A DNA stretch of 64,000 bases from Pseudoalteromonas haloplanktis ATCC 14393 (GCF_000238355.1 NZ_AHCA01000003.1:310001-374000); one strand, 5' to 3'; shown: positions 8,617 to 17,142, numbered from the stretch's first letter. The notes: a model not told the origin generated them from the sequence alone. Numbers and translations are program-made.

Positions 8617-9049
8617 AAATCATATCTTGATGTTCAATACCATCTTCTAAATAAGGCTCTCCAGTACACTGAAAGCCCAGAGACTGATAAAAACTCAGTA
8701 AATATGTTTGCGCACCTATGTATATGTCTTTGCTTGGCCAATGAGTAAAGCAGCACTGAATAGCTTCTTTAACCAACAATGCCGCAAATCCTTGTCCTCG
8801 CTGAGATTTTTCAATTAACACACGGCCAATCGCACTGTACTGCTCATTTTTATTATAACAACGGGCATAAGCACCTAACTGCTGCGACGCTATCCAATAA
8901 AGGTGCTGTGTGGTTGCCATACAATCAACATCGTCTAATTCAGGATAAGGGCACTGCTGCTCAACCACAAACACATCTACTCGAGTACGCATAATAGCAA
9001 ACAGCTCAGGTGTATTAAGCTCTGAAAATACCTTAGCAACTAACTGCAT
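8597..9049 (-). CDS. GNAT family N-acetyltransferase, ElaA-like
   Basis: A cytoplasmic acetyl-CoA-dependent acyltransferase of 150 residues. The N-terminal part, with TRVDVFVVEQQCPYPELDD, matches the ElaA subgroup signature, and the pyrophosphate-binding loop is QRGQGFA followed by the LLSFYQSLGF strand-helix. The acceptor substrate of ElaA proteins is not established. I place the start at 9049 because AGGAG lies 5 bp ahead of that ATG; an ATG five codons upstream would put the AGGAG inside the coding sequence. The gene is convergent with the symporter and separated from spo0M by a terminator. Confidence 0.88.
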   Translation of the reverse strand: MQLVAKVFSELNTPELFAIMRTRVDVFVVEQQCPYPELDDVDCMATTQHLYWIASQQLGAYARCYNKNEQYSAIGRVLIEKSQRGQGFAALLVKEAIQCCFTHWPSKDIYIGAQTYLLSFYQSLGFQCTGEPYLEDGIEHQDMILKNRSV

Positions 9050-9064
9050 AGAAACTCCTAACAT

Positions 9065-9090
9065 AAAAAAGCCCAGTCAAAGCTGGGCTA
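9065..9090 (-). terminator. Terminator after spo0M
   Basis: On the minus strand, AGCCCAG-CTTTGA-CTGGGCT is followed by a run of six T. It lies between the Spo0M gene and the acetyltransferase start and should uncouple them. Confidence 0.8.
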
Positions 9091-9113
9091 CCGATCAAAT
9101 GAAAACTAATTAG

Positions 9114-9857
9114 CTATGCAAGTAAACGTTCTAACTGATCACATAAATGCGACAGGTTTACATGGTCATGCTCTATAGTTAAATCTACATAACCATCGCC
9201 ACGAAAACCACGGTCAAGTTCAATTAACACGTGTGTTTTGTGAGCCTCTGGCACAAATGACAACTCAATTTCTTGAATGCCAAATAAGCTGCGGCTATTT
9301 GGTTTATATTCCAGCTCTTGGTAGCACCCAGAAACAGAGTTAAATGTGCTGGCACGTAAAAAGCCTTTTTCAACATCCGCTTTAAGCAAGCTAAAGCCCA
9401 ATTTTTCCATTGCTTGCATAAACGTCGTTACTGCGTCATTTGGATAAATATGTAACGGGTCTTTATCTTTAGGATCGAGCGCTAAATCAATGTCCAACCC
9501 CGTTTCTAGCCAAACGTGTGAGTGATTATACCCTGCATTGATTTCGGTGATCGGAGTTTCAGAATGTAAGCGAGCTTCAAATGGAATATGCCTTTGCTGC
9601 CCCGGCTCAATAGTGCCTATCTCTGTAATACGCCACTTATCAATAATATGATTAGTAAAATAAGCACCGTCTTCACCTTCAACTTTGACTCGCGTCATTA
9701 GCGCTAGATCTAGACCTGTAATTTCTTGGCTTACATCCCCTGCGGTGATAACGATCTGGGCATTAAAAAGCTGCCCAGGCTGCAAATGCTCAGTCTCAAG
9801 CACTGTATCCACTTTAGCTGCACCAATACCGACTGATGCAAGAATCTTTTTAAACAT
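9114..9857 (-). CDS. Spo0M-like (SpoOM family) arrestin-fold protein
   Basis: A 247-residue cytoplasmic protein. The N-terminus MFKKILASVGIGAAKVDTVL and the following arrestin-like beta-sandwich (QLFNAQIVITAGDVSQEITG) are typical of the SpoOM family. In Bacillus, Spo0M affects sporulation control and cell division; homologues are common in non-sporulating marine bacteria, where the role is unknown, so the name should not be read as a sporulation function. A strong AAGGAG ribosome site precedes the ATG. It is probably a single-gene transcript ended by the hairpin at 9065-9090. Confidence 0.85.
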   Translation of the reverse strand: MFKKILASVGIGAAKVDTVLETEHLQPGQLFNAQIVITAGDVSQEITGLDLALMTRVKVEGEDGAYFTNHIIDKWRITEIGTIEPGQQRHIPFEARLHSETPITEINAGYNHSHVWLETGLDIDLALDPKDKDPLHIYPNDAVTTFMQAMEKLGFSLLKADVEKGFLRASTFNSVSGCYQELEYKPNSRSLFGIQEIELSFVPEAHKTHVLIELDRGFRGDGYVDLTIEHDHVNLSHLCDQLERLLA

Positions 9858-10121
9858 ATTTTTCTCCTTAAGGCTAATTCGCTTAACCCTAAATCACGCT
9901 TAAATTCCTTTGTTACTGCATCTTAACCATATTTAAAAGCTGCTGTCAGTGAAAAAATAGCTATTTATTGACTTTTTATATGAATAACTGACTAACTGCA
10001 CATTTTTCATACACAACTCACCGCTATGGGTCTACTTTATACACACAATATGCACGAATGATTTTCATAAATGCTGATATTTCGCTACACTGACACCCCA
10101 AATGAAGTGATACTAAGAATT

Positions 10122-11693
10122 ATGGAACTATTATATTTTGCAGTCGCATTTGTGTGTGGCTTTGCCGTTTATCAACTGAAACTCCCCCCACTAATCGGCT
10201 TTCTAATTGCTGGCTTTGTGCTCAACCTATCAGGCTTTAAAACCACGGAGTTACTTAATACGATAGCTAATTTAGGGGTCACATTACTGCTATTTAGTAT
10301 TGGTTTAAAACTAAAGGTAGGCCAGCTTATGAAACCCCAGGTTTGGGCGCCTGCCTCGTTGCATATTATTCTTAGTAGCGCTATTTTTTGCAGTTTAATG
10401 CTGCTACTTGGTGCTCTTTCATTACCATTATTTGTTGATCTTAGCTGGCAAAGTGCGTTACTTGTTGGTTTTGCTTTTAGCTTTTCCAGTACCGTATTTG
10501 CCGTTAAAGTACTTGAAGAGCGCGGCGAAATGGCCAGTCTACATGGTAAAATTGCCATTGGTATCTTGGTTATGCAAGATATCTTCGCCGTCATCTTTCT
10601 TGCTATCAGCACAGGTAAAACACCTAATGGTTGGGCCTTTGCTCTTTTAGTGGCCTTACCGTTATTAAGACCTGTCATGTTTTGGGTGTTAAATCGCTCT
10701 AAACACGGTGAGTTACTTCCACTATTTGGCTTTTTCTTTGCACTGGTAGTTGGTTACAACGCGTTTGAGTTTGCTGGCTTAAAAGGCGACTTAGGCGCGT
10801 TAATCATAGGGATGATTTTTGCTCCTCATAAAAAAGCCAGCGAACTTGCCAAATCATTACTTAACCTAAAGGAAATTCTCCTAGTCGGGTTTTTCTTAAC
10901 CATAGGCTTAGGTGCAGAACTGACCATTAACTCTCTTATGATAGCGACTATCATTGTATTGGTTCTACCAATTAAAGTGGTTTTATATTATGTATTAACA
11001 AATGCCTTTAAATTACGCGCGCGGACTTCTTTATTAACCTCGTTTAGCCTTGCTAATTATAGTGAGTTTGGTCTTATCGTCTGCATGGTAGCAGCCAGTA
11101 GTGGTTTAATTACCGCAGAGTGGCTTGCAGTAATGGCGATTGCCGTATCTATCACCTTTATTGTCGCTTCTCCGCTGAATAAGCGCTCTAACGAAATTTA
11201 TGTAAAAATAGAAGCGTGGTTGATGCGTTTTGAAAGTCCAACCCGTTTAGCTGAAGAACTCCCCGTAAATTTAAATGATACCAAAATAGTTATTTTTGGT
11301 ATGGGTCGAATTGGCACTGGTGCGTACGAAACTATCCATATTACTCACCCAGGTGTTGTAGCTGGTGTAGACATCAAACCCGAAGTTGTTGAAAAACATG
11401 TTAGTCGCGGGCGCAAAGTACTATTAGCTGATGCCACCGATCCAGACTTCTGGCAGCGGGTAAATCATTCCCATGTAGAGATGATCATGCTGGCGATGCC
11501 AAAGCATATGCAAAATATTTTTGCCTTAGAGCAACTAAAAGCATCGGGCTATCAAGGTCAAGTTACAGCGATTGCCAACTACCCTGATCAACAAAAAGAA
11601 CTGGAAGATATGGGCGTTGATTCCACCTATAACTTCTATTTAGAAGCTGGTAGTGGTTTTGCTGAACATGTAAAACAAAAATTATTTTCTTAA
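10122..11693 (+). CDS. CPA2-family cation:proton antiporter with RCK domain (Kef/YbaL-like)
   Basis: An inner-membrane antiporter of 523 residues. Residues 1-370 contain about 12 hydrophobic helices with the Na_H_Exchanger features, including LAISTG-like and GLKGDLGALIIGMIFAPH segments. From about residue 385 there is a TrkA-N/RCK nucleotide-binding domain with VIFGMGRIGTGAYE. Such proteins exchange K+ or Na+ for protons under ligand control. I prefer the ATG at 10122, which gives the family-typical MELLYFAVAFVCGF start; an ATG at 10071 would add 17 polar residues. Single gene. The exact ion and ligand cannot be deduced. Confidence 0.88.
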   Translation: MELLYFAVAFVCGFAVYQLKLPPLIGFLIAGFVLNLSGFKTTELLNTIANLGVTLLLFSIGLKLKVGQLMKPQVWAPASLHIILSSAIFCSLMLLLGALSLPLFVDLSWQSALLVGFAFSFSSTVFAVKVLEERGEMASLHGKIAIGILVMQDIFAVIFLAISTGKTPNGWAFALLVALPLLRPVMFWVLNRSKHGELLPLFGFFFALVVGYNAFEFAGLKGDLGALIIGMIFAPHKKASELAKSLLNLKEILLVGFFLTIGLGAELTINSLMIATIIVLVLPIKVVLYYVLTNAFKLRARTSLLTSFSLANYSEFGLIVCMVAASSGLITAEWLAVMAIAVSITFIVASPLNKRSNEIYVKIEAWLMRFESPTRLAEELPVNLNDTKIVIFGMGRIGTGAYETIHITHPGVVAGVDIKPEVVEKHVSRGRKVLLADATDPDFWQRVNHSHVEMIMLAMPKHMQNIFALEQLKASGYQGQVTAIANYPDQQKELEDMGVDSTYNFYLEAGSGFAEHVKQKLFS

Positions 11694-11703
11694 TGTAAAT
11701 ATC

Positions 11704-11733
11704 GTTCTCAGTATCAGGCTAGGTACTGAGAAC
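11704..11733 (+). terminator. Probable terminator hairpin after the antiporter gene
   Basis: A perfect 10-bp inverted repeat, GTTCTCAGTA/TACTGAGAAC, lies 11 bp after the stop; only a weak T-rich tail (TATTTTC) follows. The rest of the gap up to 11980 is AT-rich and shows no gene; it includes a 10-bp palindrome TAGACGTCTA at 11765-11774. Confidence 0.55.
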
Positions 11734-11980
11734 TATTTTCATCTAATTATCATAACCTTACATCTAGACGTCTAAAACAACTCTTTAATGGTTCCTAAAT
11801 AAGAGTCAAGCGCATTTACAAAGCTTTACATCCAGATTAGCATTTAGCCATGAAAAAAGAGTACACTGCGTTTGTTGGTTAATCCGTAAGTATCTCTTTT
11901 TAGCACAAAAATAACTTTGCCATGCTTTAACATACGTATTCATCAACACTTTACTCTTTGCTATTAAATAAGGTTTTTAG

Positions 11981-12262
11981 ATGAAAAATAAGTTTGCTAC
12001 AAAGTTTCAAGCCGTGGCGGATGATTTAACCAATCCAAAACTGGTTGAACTTCAAAATCGCCTTGATGAAATACAAAGAAATGGGATGACAGCGTTAACA
12101 ATGCGCGCTGTATTATTCCAAAAAATGCTTGATGCGTACCAAGTACCAGAAGATCATTTTTTGCGTGACAGTGAAACTCCAAATCGCATTGATGATCCAT
12201 CAATTATAAACAGACTCGAACAACTCGGATTTTCTAAAAAACAACAACATCAAATCCACTAG
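11981..12262 (+). CDS. Small protein of unknown function (93 aa)
   Basis: I do not recognise this family. It is a soluble, charged, mostly helical protein of 93 residues without signal peptide or membrane segment. A central amphipathic region (residues about 20-55) could form a helical hairpin, and the C-terminus is rich in Gln and Lys. An AAGG lies about 9 bp before the ATG. Codon use resembles the neighbours. It is 288 bp from the antiporter gene and 117 bp from the DUF3820 gene, on the same strand, so it may have its own promoter. Confidence 0.65.
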   Translation: MKNKFATKFQAVADDLTNPKLVELQNRLDEIQRNGMTALTMRAVLFQKMLDAYQVPEDHFLRDSETPNRIDDPSIINRLEQLGFSKKQQHQIH

Positions 12263-12379
12263 TAAATAATGAGGGCCTACTTCCCTCATTAAATAGGCTG
12301 TTTCATGCCCGTCACAGCCTATTTTCTTCCCCTCATTTGTAATACACTACTTACCTGAACTAGCAATCAAAGTCCTGTT

Positions 12380-12604
12380 ATGGATCCCGAACTTTTAAAA
12401 ATAGCGATCAATACTAAAATGCCATTTGGGAAATATGCTGGTCGTCCATTATTGTTATTACCTGAGCCATATTTAGTCTGGTTTAAGCAACAAGGTTTTC
12501 CTCATGGAACCTTAGGTGCACAATTAGCGATGATGTATGAAGTAAAGCTCAATGGTTTAGAAGAAATGCTGATGCCGTTATTAGAAAATAAAAAAAGAAA
12601 TTAA
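12380..12604 (+). CDS. DUF3820 family protein
   Basis: A 74-residue soluble protein with the DUF3820 core: MPFGKYAGRPLLLLPEPYL followed by WFKQQGFPHGTLGAQLA. In other bacteria members are called putative quorum-sensing-regulated virulence factors, but I know of no clear biochemical role. The whole protein is the domain. A strong terminator follows, and the next gene is on the opposite strand. The family assignment is good; the function is unknown. Confidence 0.8.
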   Translation: MDPELLKIAINTKMPFGKYAGRPLLLLPEPYLVWFKQQGFPHGTLGAQLAMMYEVKLNGLEEMLMPLLENKKRN

Positions 12605-12675
12605 AAAATTATGGAACTTAGCAACATTTAGCCGGTCTATTATATTGCTACTTGTTGATTTTGGTTTTAACCGTT

Positions 12676-12705
12676 GGAAAGCGCCTTGATGGCGCTTTTT
12701 TTTTC
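12676..12705 (+). terminator. Rho-independent terminator
   Basis: AAAGCGCC/GGCGCTTT with a 5-base loop followed by a run of T. It ends the DUF3820 gene and lies just beyond the 3' end of the convergent kinase gene. Confidence 0.85.
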
Positions 12706-12713
12706 GCTATATC

Positions 12714-13949
12714 TTACTTAGGTAAGCTAATCGTAAATTTAGCCCCACCGAGCTGCGAATATGATAATTCGCAACTCCCTTGATGCCAAGAAACTATTTT
12801 TGCCACAATTGCTAAACCGAGCCCGAAGCCACCGGTTTTTTTATCGCGACTTTTATCAAGTCGGGCAAAGGGTTTAAATACCATATCCCACTGCTCTTGC
12901 TCTATGCCGGGACCATCATCTTCGACACTTATAATTACTTGCTGGGCATTTTCTATAAGGCTGACCCTTACTTCATGGCGGGCATATTTAAGTGCATTGC
13001 CTACTAAATTTTGTACACAACGAGCAATAAAATGACTATCACAAACGTATGTGCACTGTTGCGGTAGCTGTGTATTAAGTTGGATCTGGGTTGCAAAATC
13101 AAGCTTAGCAATAACACTTTCTAACAATTGCACTAGATTACATGTCTGTACTTTCAGATTTGGTTGTTGGCTATCAAGGCGAGCATAATCGAGCATTTCT
13201 TTAACTAGCGACTCTAACTCAATAATATCTTGTTGCATATTATCAATATAATCAAATGCTTTTTCATCAGTCACTCTATCTTCTAGCATAGCTAAAGCAA
13301 ATTTTAAGCGGGCCAGTGGTGTTCTAAATTCATGTGAAACTGATGATGTCAGTTCTTGCTGCGCGGTTAATAAATGCTGTATGCGCTGCTGCATCGCATT
13401 TAACGTATCTGTGATTGGTAAGAAGAACGATTTAGAGGTCTCGCTCAATTCAAAATCTTGCGAACCATCAACAGCTTCACACGCCAAACGTAATTTGGCA
13501 AAGTCGCGCCATAACAAAAAACTCCACAAACCGACCGGAATGCCTACTACACAAAGCAGTAACAAATATGGCCAAACCGATGGAAATACAGGCGAAGCGA
13601 CAACAATTGGCCCCACCTGCAATAATTTCTCATCACCCAGTGTAATATACCAAATAGCGCGTTGCTGCTGATCAAATACATAAATATAGTGGTTCTGGGT
13701 GAGTTCTTGCTGTTGCTCTGTAGGCAGCATGAGGTCTTGCTTTTGAACTATTTCGCTGTCAAATCGCAAAGCGATGTTGTCAAGGCCTTCAGGACTTTGT
13801 GTTAATAGCCAAAGAGATTGGCCAAACTCATCGTCGAGTGAAAGCTGCTGTTGGGTATCTTCGTAAGGCCAAAGTTGTTCAATCACCCCACTGACTAAAA
13901 ACAGGGAAACTATAATATACAAATATAAACTTGCGAATAGTTTCCCCAT
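12714..13949 (-). CDS. Sensor histidine kinase (module 2)
   Basis: A 411-residue membrane kinase, paralogous in layout to the kinase at 5702-6994. TM1 is about residues 5-23, the periplasmic sensor region 24-122, TM2 about 123-146. A HAMP-like linker is followed by HisKA with His206 in SVSHEFRTPLARL, the N box NLVGNALKYARHE, the G1 box DDGPGI and the G2 box FGLGLAIV. It starts 6 bp after the regulator stop. The periplasmic regions of the two kinases look little alike, so they may answer to different signals although the modules share architecture. Confidence 0.92.
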   Translation of the reverse strand: MGKLFASLYLYIIVSLFLVSGVIEQLWPYEDTQQQLSLDDEFGQSLWLLTQSPEGLDNIALRFDSEIVQKQDLMLPTEQQQELTQNHYIYVFDQQQRAIWYITLGDEKLLQVGPIVVASPVFPSVWPYLLLLCVVGIPVGLWSFLLWRDFAKLRLACEAVDGSQDFELSETSKSFFLPITDTLNAMQQRIQHLLTAQQELTSSVSHEFRTPLARLKFALAMLEDRVTDEKAFDYIDNMQQDIIELESLVKEMLDYARLDSQQPNLKVQTCNLVQLLESVIAKLDFATQIQLNTQLPQQCTYVCDSHFIARCVQNLVGNALKYARHEVRVSLIENAQQVIISVEDDGPGIEQEQWDMVFKPFARLDKSRDKKTGGFGLGLAIVAKIVSWHQGSCELSYSQLGGAKFTISLPK

Positions 13950-13955
13950 TAACAG

Positions 13956-14648
13956 TTACATACCCCAAGCGTCGGAAACAAATAGATAGCCTTGCCCCCA
14001 AACCGTTTTTATGCGGTAAGGTTTATCGCTGTTATCACCGAGCTTCTTACGAATCCGCGATACACGAACGTCAACGGTACGATCTAAGCCATCATACTGG
14101 CGGCCTATCATGTGTTGATGTACATGTTCGCGACTCAATACTTCACCTGCATTTGAAGCTAATAACCAAAGTAGTTCAAATTCATGGGAAGTAAGTGTAA
14201 TTTCGTTATTTTTTAATCGCACAATACGACTGGTTTTATCAATCGCTAAATCACCAAATTGTAGTTCTTCTGGCGCTTTTACTGAGGCTTGCCCGCGACG
14301 TAGAAGTGCGCTAATACGGGCTAGTAATACTCTTGGTTCCGCGGGCTTGATAACATAATCGTCTGCACCTAACTCTAAACCGATCACCTGGTCAAAGTCT
14401 TCACCTTTAGCAGTTAACATCAATATAGGGAGACTAAATTTGTCGCGCACTTGTCGGCAAACACTAAAGCCATCTTTACCAGGTAGCATAACGTCAAGGA
14501 TCATTAAATCAACAGGATTGTTCTCTAGATAAGTAAATACTTCATCGCCACGGTCTAACACCGCCACTTCAAGGCCATTATTTTCAAGATAATCACGAGT
14601 TAATTGCTGTAACCCTAAATCATCTTCTACAAGTAAGATCTTTGCCAT
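13956..14648 (-). CDS. OmpR/PhoB-family response regulator (module 2)
   Basis: A 230-residue regulator. The receiver domain has the acidic pair Glu8/Asp9, phospho-acceptor Asp52 in LDVMLPGKDG and Lys101 in YVIKP; the C-terminal winged helix has TVDVRVSRIRKKLGD and the closing GQGYLF hairpin. I start at the ATG at 14648, which has GGAG 7 bp upstream and gives the canonical MAKILLVEDD N-terminus; an upstream ATG at 14678 would overlap the DUF3019 gene and add ten hydrophobic residues. The gene follows the DUF3019 gene and precedes its kinase. Confidence 0.93.
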   Translation of the reverse strand: MAKILLVEDDLGLQQLTRDYLENNGLEVAVLDRGDEVFTYLENNPVDLMILDVMLPGKDGFSVCRQVRDKFSLPILMLTAKGEDFDQVIGLELGADDYVIKPAEPRVLLARISALLRRGQASVKAPEELQFGDLAIDKTSRIVRLKNNEITLTSHEFELLWLLASNAGEVLSREHVHQHMIGRQYDGLDRTVDVRVSRIRKKLGDNSDKPYRIKTVWGQGYLFVSDAWGM

Positions 14649-14662
14649 TTGCAGCTCCAAGA

Positions 14663-15049
14663 TTAAAAAAAGCTCCACGGTGAACGTAATCTGCGCCGAG
14701 TGGTTTTAGCGCGAGTACTCTGTACTTCAATACGTGTTGTCGCCAGCAGTTCATCCGTGTGAGGATTAATTAGGGAGTATATTGTTTCAACCTGAACACG
14801 CGCTTTATGATTGAAGTGCTCTGTGGTAACTTGTTGCCAACATTGTATTTGTTGCTGTTCATGATACAAACATACATCCATTTTATAGGGTATATTTAGA
14901 GCAAATTTCAAATCAAGATCACAGAATTCTTGTTGTTCGGAAACCACACAGACTTTTGGGGATACTGTTAATATATCTTTTTTTGCGACCGCCTGCTTTG
15001 GCCAAGCTAGCAAAAAAACGATGCACACACCAAGTTGTAAATACTTCAT
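14663..15049 (-). CDS. DUF3019 family periplasmic protein (module 2)
   Basis: A 128-residue exported protein with a signal peptide ending near AVA/KK. Cys34, Cys43, Cys60 and Cys70 fall at spacings 8, 16 and 9, against 8, 16 and 11 in the paralogue at 4561-4953. The fourth cysteine is again followed by Trp, a LLATTRIEVQ strand corresponds to TIATTQVQLQ in the other copy, and the tail is Arg-rich and ends in Phe-Phe. The pairing with mipA, regulator and kinase is preserved. Function unknown; conserved cysteines suggest disulfides formed in the periplasm. Confidence 0.75.
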   Translation of the reverse strand: MKYLQLGVCIVFLLAWPKQAVAKKDILTVSPKVCVVSEQQEFCDLDLKFALNIPYKMDVCLYHEQQQIQCWQQVTTEHFNHKARVQVETIYSLINPHTDELLATTRIEVQSTRAKTTRRRLRSPWSFF

Positions 15050-15050
15050 A

Positions 15051-15908
15051 TTAAAAAATATGATCGAATCCTATAAAGGCAGTCATGGAATACGTTTGCT
15101 CAAACAGCGGACTGTCATCTAAGGCCGAATAATCATAATAAGCCAAATGGAAACGCAAAGAGTTGGTGTCATTAAATGGCCAACGGGCATCTATTTTAGC
15201 ATAAGGCTGCCAGCTACTACCAACCTCAATTGCACCCGTTGAAGACTCTTTTTCCTTTACACCATAAAAATACGTATTCAGTGCTGCCGATTTATACCAA
15301 ATCCCTATACTTGGTTTAATAGCAAGTTCACCAATGTTGTTATGCATTTGCCATTGCAATGCTGCACGCCAGCCTTCATAAACACCAGATATATCTGCTA
15401 ATGTCTGTACTGAAAAAACATGTTGCTGGTTCACATAATGATAGCTCACGCCTGCATCAAGTGCCCATTTACGTTTCTCTAACTGAGCAATTTCAAGTCG
15501 AGGCTGTTGAATTTGTAATTCATTATTACTCGTTGCTAATGAATTAGCAGACGTTAATGGAAAAATATTGCTAGGATGCCAATCTACAAAAAACCGCGTT
15601 TCCGGATTAAATTCACTTACGATATTAAATACATGCGAAGCGTCTTCTGTCAGGCTATAACCTAGGCGACCGTTATCAAAAAAGAATTGTTCGCCATAAT
15701 AAGCTACTTCAGGGATCACGACCAAAGGGAGATCGTCTCCGCCGGATAACGGATTACTCATCACACCTAAGCCAAAATTAAGACTCAAATGCCACTGATC
15801 CGTAGTGATGTTTTGCACAGGGTCCGTTTCTGACTGCTGCGCAACACAAGGCGTAGCAAGCCAAAGAGACATGCAAAGTACAATATGAGTATAAATATTC
15901 AACTTCAT
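15051..15908 (-). CDS. MipA/OmpV family outer-membrane protein (module 2)
   Basis: A 285-residue outer-membrane barrel: signal peptide ending near CVAQQ, long aromatic-rich amphipathic strands, and a C-terminal strand ending AFIGFDHIF with terminal Phe. It resembles the copy at 3711-4571 in length, order and strand pattern but is well diverged, so the duplication is old or the copies came separately. It is first gene of module 2 (mipA, DUF3019, regulator, kinase), one base from the next gene. A promoter-like region with the motif shared with module 1 lies upstream. Confidence 0.83.
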   Translation of the reverse strand: MKLNIYTHIVLCMSLWLATPCVAQQSETDPVQNITTDQWHLSLNFGLGVMSNPLSGGDDLPLVVIPEVAYYGEQFFFDNGRLGYSLTEDASHVFNIVSEFNPETRFFVDWHPSNIFPLTSANSLATSNNELQIQQPRLEIAQLEKRKWALDAGVSYHYVNQQHVFSVQTLADISGVYEGWRAALQWQMHNNIGELAIKPSIGIWYKSAALNTYFYGVKEKESSTGAIEVGSSWQPYAKIDARWPFNDTNSLRFHLAYYDYSALDDSPLFEQTYSMTAFIGFDHIF

Positions 15909-15947
15909 TATTATTATTTATGCCAAGAAAGCCCAAGCTAGTGGCCT

Positions 15948-15998
15948 ATAATAGCAAGCTATTAATAACTAATCCCTAGCTGATTACAATCATTTACA
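15948..15998 (-). promoter_or_regulatory. Candidate promoter and response-regulator site of the second mipA module
   Basis: On the minus strand, TATTAT (15953-15948) can serve as -10 about 40 bp before the mipA ATG. Upstream, 15985-15998 reads TACAATCATTTACA on the plus strand, or GTAAA-N5-GTAAT as a direct repeat of 10-bp period on the minus strand, the usual form of OmpR-family sites. It matches the module 1 site at 12 of 14 positions. The regulatory role is inference. Confidence 0.4.
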
Positions 15999-16065
15999 CT
16001 TTTGATACATGTGGGTTTATTTCAGGTAAACTCGACGGTTATCAGACAAGCCTTTAAAGCATAAA

Positions 16066-16980
16066 TCAATTACCTAAGCTATTGACATCTTTTAACGATT
16101 GCGCGATTTCCCACAACGCCTTTAATGCCGCGTCAGGTAATGCTTTATGTAACACAGCCAAACCAATTTCAAAACCGGGTGGCGCTTCTTTTTGATCGCT
16201 TAAAATCTGCACACGGTCTTTCAACGGGCTATTATCTAATACAATTTTTGGCACCATGGCAATACCTAAGCCTAAGCTCACCATAGATACCATCGCTTCA
16301 TGTCCTGCCACTTGTGCGTATATCTTGGCGTTAATACCATGTTTACGCCACCATTGCTCTAACCGCTGACGGGTAAACCCCTGCTCCGGTACTATAAACT
16401 CCAGTTCAGACCAATCAATTTTATCGCCAAACTGAGCCAGCTTTTGCGTGATCAATGATGCATTGCGCGGGGCTATAAACACCAAGGACGAATAACCAAT
16501 ACTCGCAAATGCAATTTGTGCAGGTAACTTATCGGGTTTCGCAGCAATTGCCATAGCTTCATGGCCATCCAGTACACGATTAATGGCAACAGCCGGATCG
16601 CCGGTATTGAGTTTTATTTCAATATGCTGATGTTGCAAACGCAATTGCTCTAACATGTGATGTAAAAAACTATAAGATGCCGTAACCGAGCAATAAATGC
16701 TCACTTTTCCATAAATAGTCTGCTCCGGATCCTGTACATTCGAGCGAAAACGCTGCCAGTTAGTCAAGGTCGCATTTGCATAATCAATAAACGATTCTCC
16801 CTCGCGGGTTAACTTTACACTGCGATTATCACGGCTGAATAAGGTTACTCCCACTTCATCTTCGAGCTGTTTAATATTACGACTAAGTGTTGGCGCACTA
16901 ATATGACAAAGTTCACTTGCCCGAGCAAAATGCAAAGTTTTCGCTAAAGCTAAAAAGTAATGTAAGCGTTTATGATCCAT
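16066..16980 (-). CDS. ilvY: LysR-type regulator IlvY
   Basis: The 304-residue LysR-family activator of ilvC, responding in enteric bacteria to the IlvC substrates acetolactate and acetohydroxybutyrate. The N-terminal helix-turn-helix (about residues 1-60) reads MDHKRLHYFLALAKTLHFAR with SAPTLSRNIKQLEDEVG as the DNA-contacting part; the rest is the two-lobed periplasmic-binding-like effector domain. It is divergent from ilvC across 162 bp, the classical ilvY-ilvC arrangement, which supports the name strongly. It probably represses its own transcription from the shared region. Confidence 0.93.
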   Translation of the reverse strand: MDHKRLHYFLALAKTLHFARASELCHISAPTLSRNIKQLEDEVGVTLFSRDNRSVKLTREGESFIDYANATLTNWQRFRSNVQDPEQTIYGKVSIYCSVTASYSFLHHMLEQLRLQHQHIEIKLNTGDPAVAINRVLDGHEAMAIAAKPDKLPAQIAFASIGYSSLVFIAPRNASLITQKLAQFGDKIDWSELEFIVPEQGFTRQRLEQWWRKHGINAKIYAQVAGHEAMVSMVSLGLGIAMVPKIVLDNSPLKDRVQILSDQKEAPPGFEIGLAVLHKALPDAALKALWEIAQSLKDVNSLGN

Positions 16981-17013
16981 TCGACTCTCTCATTGGCATT
17001 CTAAAATCACCAT

Positions 17014-17030
17014 ATTTCATTTTATGAAAT
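17014..17030. promoter_or_regulatory. Palindromic operator candidate in the ilvY-ilvC intergenic region
   Basis: ATTTCAT-TTT-ATGAAAT is a perfect inverted repeat with 7-bp arms, 34 bp from the ilvY start and 113 bp before ilvC. It is the size expected for a LysR-type binding site. A second partial repeat with TGC and GCA ends follows at about 17038-17058. Confidence 0.5.
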
Positions 17031-17142
17031 ACTCTAATGCAAATATATCATTTTACGCAAGGCTAAATTTTCCTTATGGTAGCTTTAAGCAAGGCAAAAT
17101 GCTTTGCATCTAACAAAATATGAAATAGATAGGATACTAACA

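Noticed and set aside
10172..10678. Open frame of 168 codons on the minus strand inside the antiporter gene
   Set aside because: The antiporter frame has clear family motifs; the antisense frame has no ribosome site, domain or conserved feature.
11765..11774. Palindrome TAGACGTCTA as a regulatory site
   Set aside because: Ten bases is short, it is isolated, and no promoter elements surround it.
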